A stretch of DNA of 64,000 nucleotides, taken from NCBI RefSeq assembly GCF_017599305.1, contig NZ_JAGFWR010000022.1, forward strand, positions 1-64,000, read 5' to 3'. The translations under genes and the position numbers were made by a program. Position 1 is the stretch's first letter, and the number at the start of each line of letters is the position of its first letter. The stretch comes from Micromonospora antibiotica (lineage in GTDB: Bacteria > Actinomycetota > Actinomycetes > Mycobacteriales > Micromonosporaceae). Below are positions 63,290 to 64,000 of this stretch, one piece after another. The notes below the pieces were generated by a model, which saw only the letters and a program-made list of their open reading frames with translations, made no database searches and was not told the origin of the DNA.

Positions 63290-64000
63290 ACCTTCGTCGC
63301 GGCCAGCACCCGGGACACTAGTTCGTGCCGGCTGGGTGCTACCTCCCGGGCGTCAAGGCCGGTCACGTCCGCGCTGATCGAAGCGGCGACCACCGCCCGC
63401 AGGTCGTCCTCGCCGTAGAACCGGCGGAGGCGGTTGAAATGGCCGAACAACTCCTGCGTCGAGGTCACCATCAGGTCGTGGCCGGTGACCGGCTTGAGGA
63501 ACGCGTTGGCCAGGTTCCAGGCGCCCTTGTCCCGGACCACCACCAGGAGGGTCTCGGGCGGGGTCAGCGCCGCCGTGGAGTTCTGCTTGCCGCTCGGTAC
63601 GGCATCGATGAACGCCTCCAGCCAGGCCCGGGTCGCCCGTGCCACCAGGTCGGTGTCACCGCGCAGGTTGGTGCCGAGCTGGTCGAGGTGCAGGTTGGCG
63701 TACCGGTAGTAGCACGCGGAGTTGAAGTCGACCGTGCCGATCATGTCGGCACCGGACTCGTCCTGCGGCTGGAGGTCGTCGACGGCAGTGTAGTAGTCGT
63801 ACTCGTTGACCACGGCGTGGGTCGAGATCGCGTGGGCGACCTGGGACGAGGCGTTGACGTTGAAGTCCTTGTTGTCGGCGATCATCCGCCCAAAGAGCGC
63901 GACGTCGACGACCCGGCTGGCGTCGAGGATTCGACCTGCCGCTTCCAGCGTCTGCTTGTCCGGCTTGATCTTGCTCTTTTTCTCGTCGGCGGCGTCCGTC
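63286..64000 (-). CDS. cas7e: Cas7e (CasC/Cse4) Cascade backbone, truncated by window edge
   Basis: The C-terminal 238 residues are visible; the start lies beyond 64000. VDVALFGRMIADN, FNVNASSQVAHAISTH and EYDYYTAVDDL are characteristic of Cas7e, six copies of which coat the crRNA spacer. Transcribed leftward with cas5e and cas6e. cse1, cse2 and cas3 would be expected further right. Confidence 0.9.
   Translation of the reverse strand, partial: TDAADEKKSKIKPDKQTLEAAGRILDASRVVDVALFGRMIADNKDFNVNASSQVAHAISTHAVVNEYDYYTAVDDLQPQDESGADMIGTVDFNSACYYRYANLHLDQLGTNLRGDTDLVARATRAWLEAFIDAVPSGKQNSTAALTPPETLLVVVRDKGAWNLANAFLKPVTGHDLMVTSTQELFGHFNRLRRFYGEDDLRAVVAASISADVTGLDAREVAPSRHELVSRVLAATKV

Overview
The window is very GC-rich DNA from a filamentous actinomycete, most likely Micromonospora or a close relative in the Micromonosporaceae. 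That placement is inferred from content, with no database search: a mycothiol-dependent enzyme, an F420-type LLM oxidoreductase, an LpqY-SugABC-like trehalose importer, a Scr1/DUF397 regulator pair, a CvnA/CvnB pair, CebR-type operators and many GTG starts.

Layout, left to right. (1) 1-8.2 kb: an octamer repeat array, a family A DNA polymerase-like exonuclease/polymerase, a MobA-like nucleotidyltransferase, a DUF457 membrane hydrolase and two tandemly duplicated membrane Ser/Thr kinases. (2) 8.3-14.5 kb: an alpha-glucan block with a glycogen synthase-type glycosyltransferase, a debranching enzyme and a divergent GH63/MGH1-type glucosidase. (3) 14.5-19.1 kb: a HAD hydrolase, an L,D-transpeptidase, two small conserved genes (one RusA-like), and the Scr1-type regulator with its DUF397 partner and a divergent zinc-ribbon gene. 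(4) 19.4-23.6 kb: a four-gene ABC sugar importer in lpqY-sugA-sugB-sugC order. (5) 24.3-30.5 kb: a winged-helix protein, GNAT, WrbA, a TrpE-TrpG fusion preceded by a trp attenuator with a WW leader peptide, and an FGGY sugar kinase. (6) 30.6-33.6 kb: a conservon cut down to its first two genes. (7) 33.7-39 kb: a cellulose block with an exported GH1 beta-glucosidase and a secreted CBM2-GH48 cellobiohydrolase, divergent and sharing CebR-type boxes. (8) 39.3-44.8 kb: DUF3159, PAP2 phosphatase, MDMPI-type enzyme, a broken ltrA, an LLM oxidoreductase and an SDR. (9) 45-55.5 kb: a leftward cell-envelope cluster of TPR/Fn3 protein, Fn3/SH3-like protein, MoxR ATPase, DUF58 and a transglutaminase-like protein without the usual Cys and His.

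(10) 55.7-64 kb looks like a mobile or defence island. tRNA-Leu(GAG) is followed by a perfect 22-bp palindrome, an AbrB-like gene overlapping a tyrosine recombinase, then a 1228-residue protein with no recognisable family except a C-terminal PD-(D/E)XK nuclease signature. Convergent to it is a type I-E CRISPR operon (cas7e-cas5e-cas6e, running off the right edge) with no cas1, cas2 or array beside cas6e. The large nuclease gene is the best candidate here for an undescribed system.

A repeated non-coding element also stands out. Three copies (2067-2128, 3014-3083, 41958-42041) share identical 22-nt arms around a 14-16 nt loop. Each sits just downstream of a + strand gene, with a C-rich tract on its left and a G-rich tract on its right. 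It may be a bidirectional terminator or a dispersed element. Most other convergent gene pairs in the window carry ordinary GC-rich hairpins.
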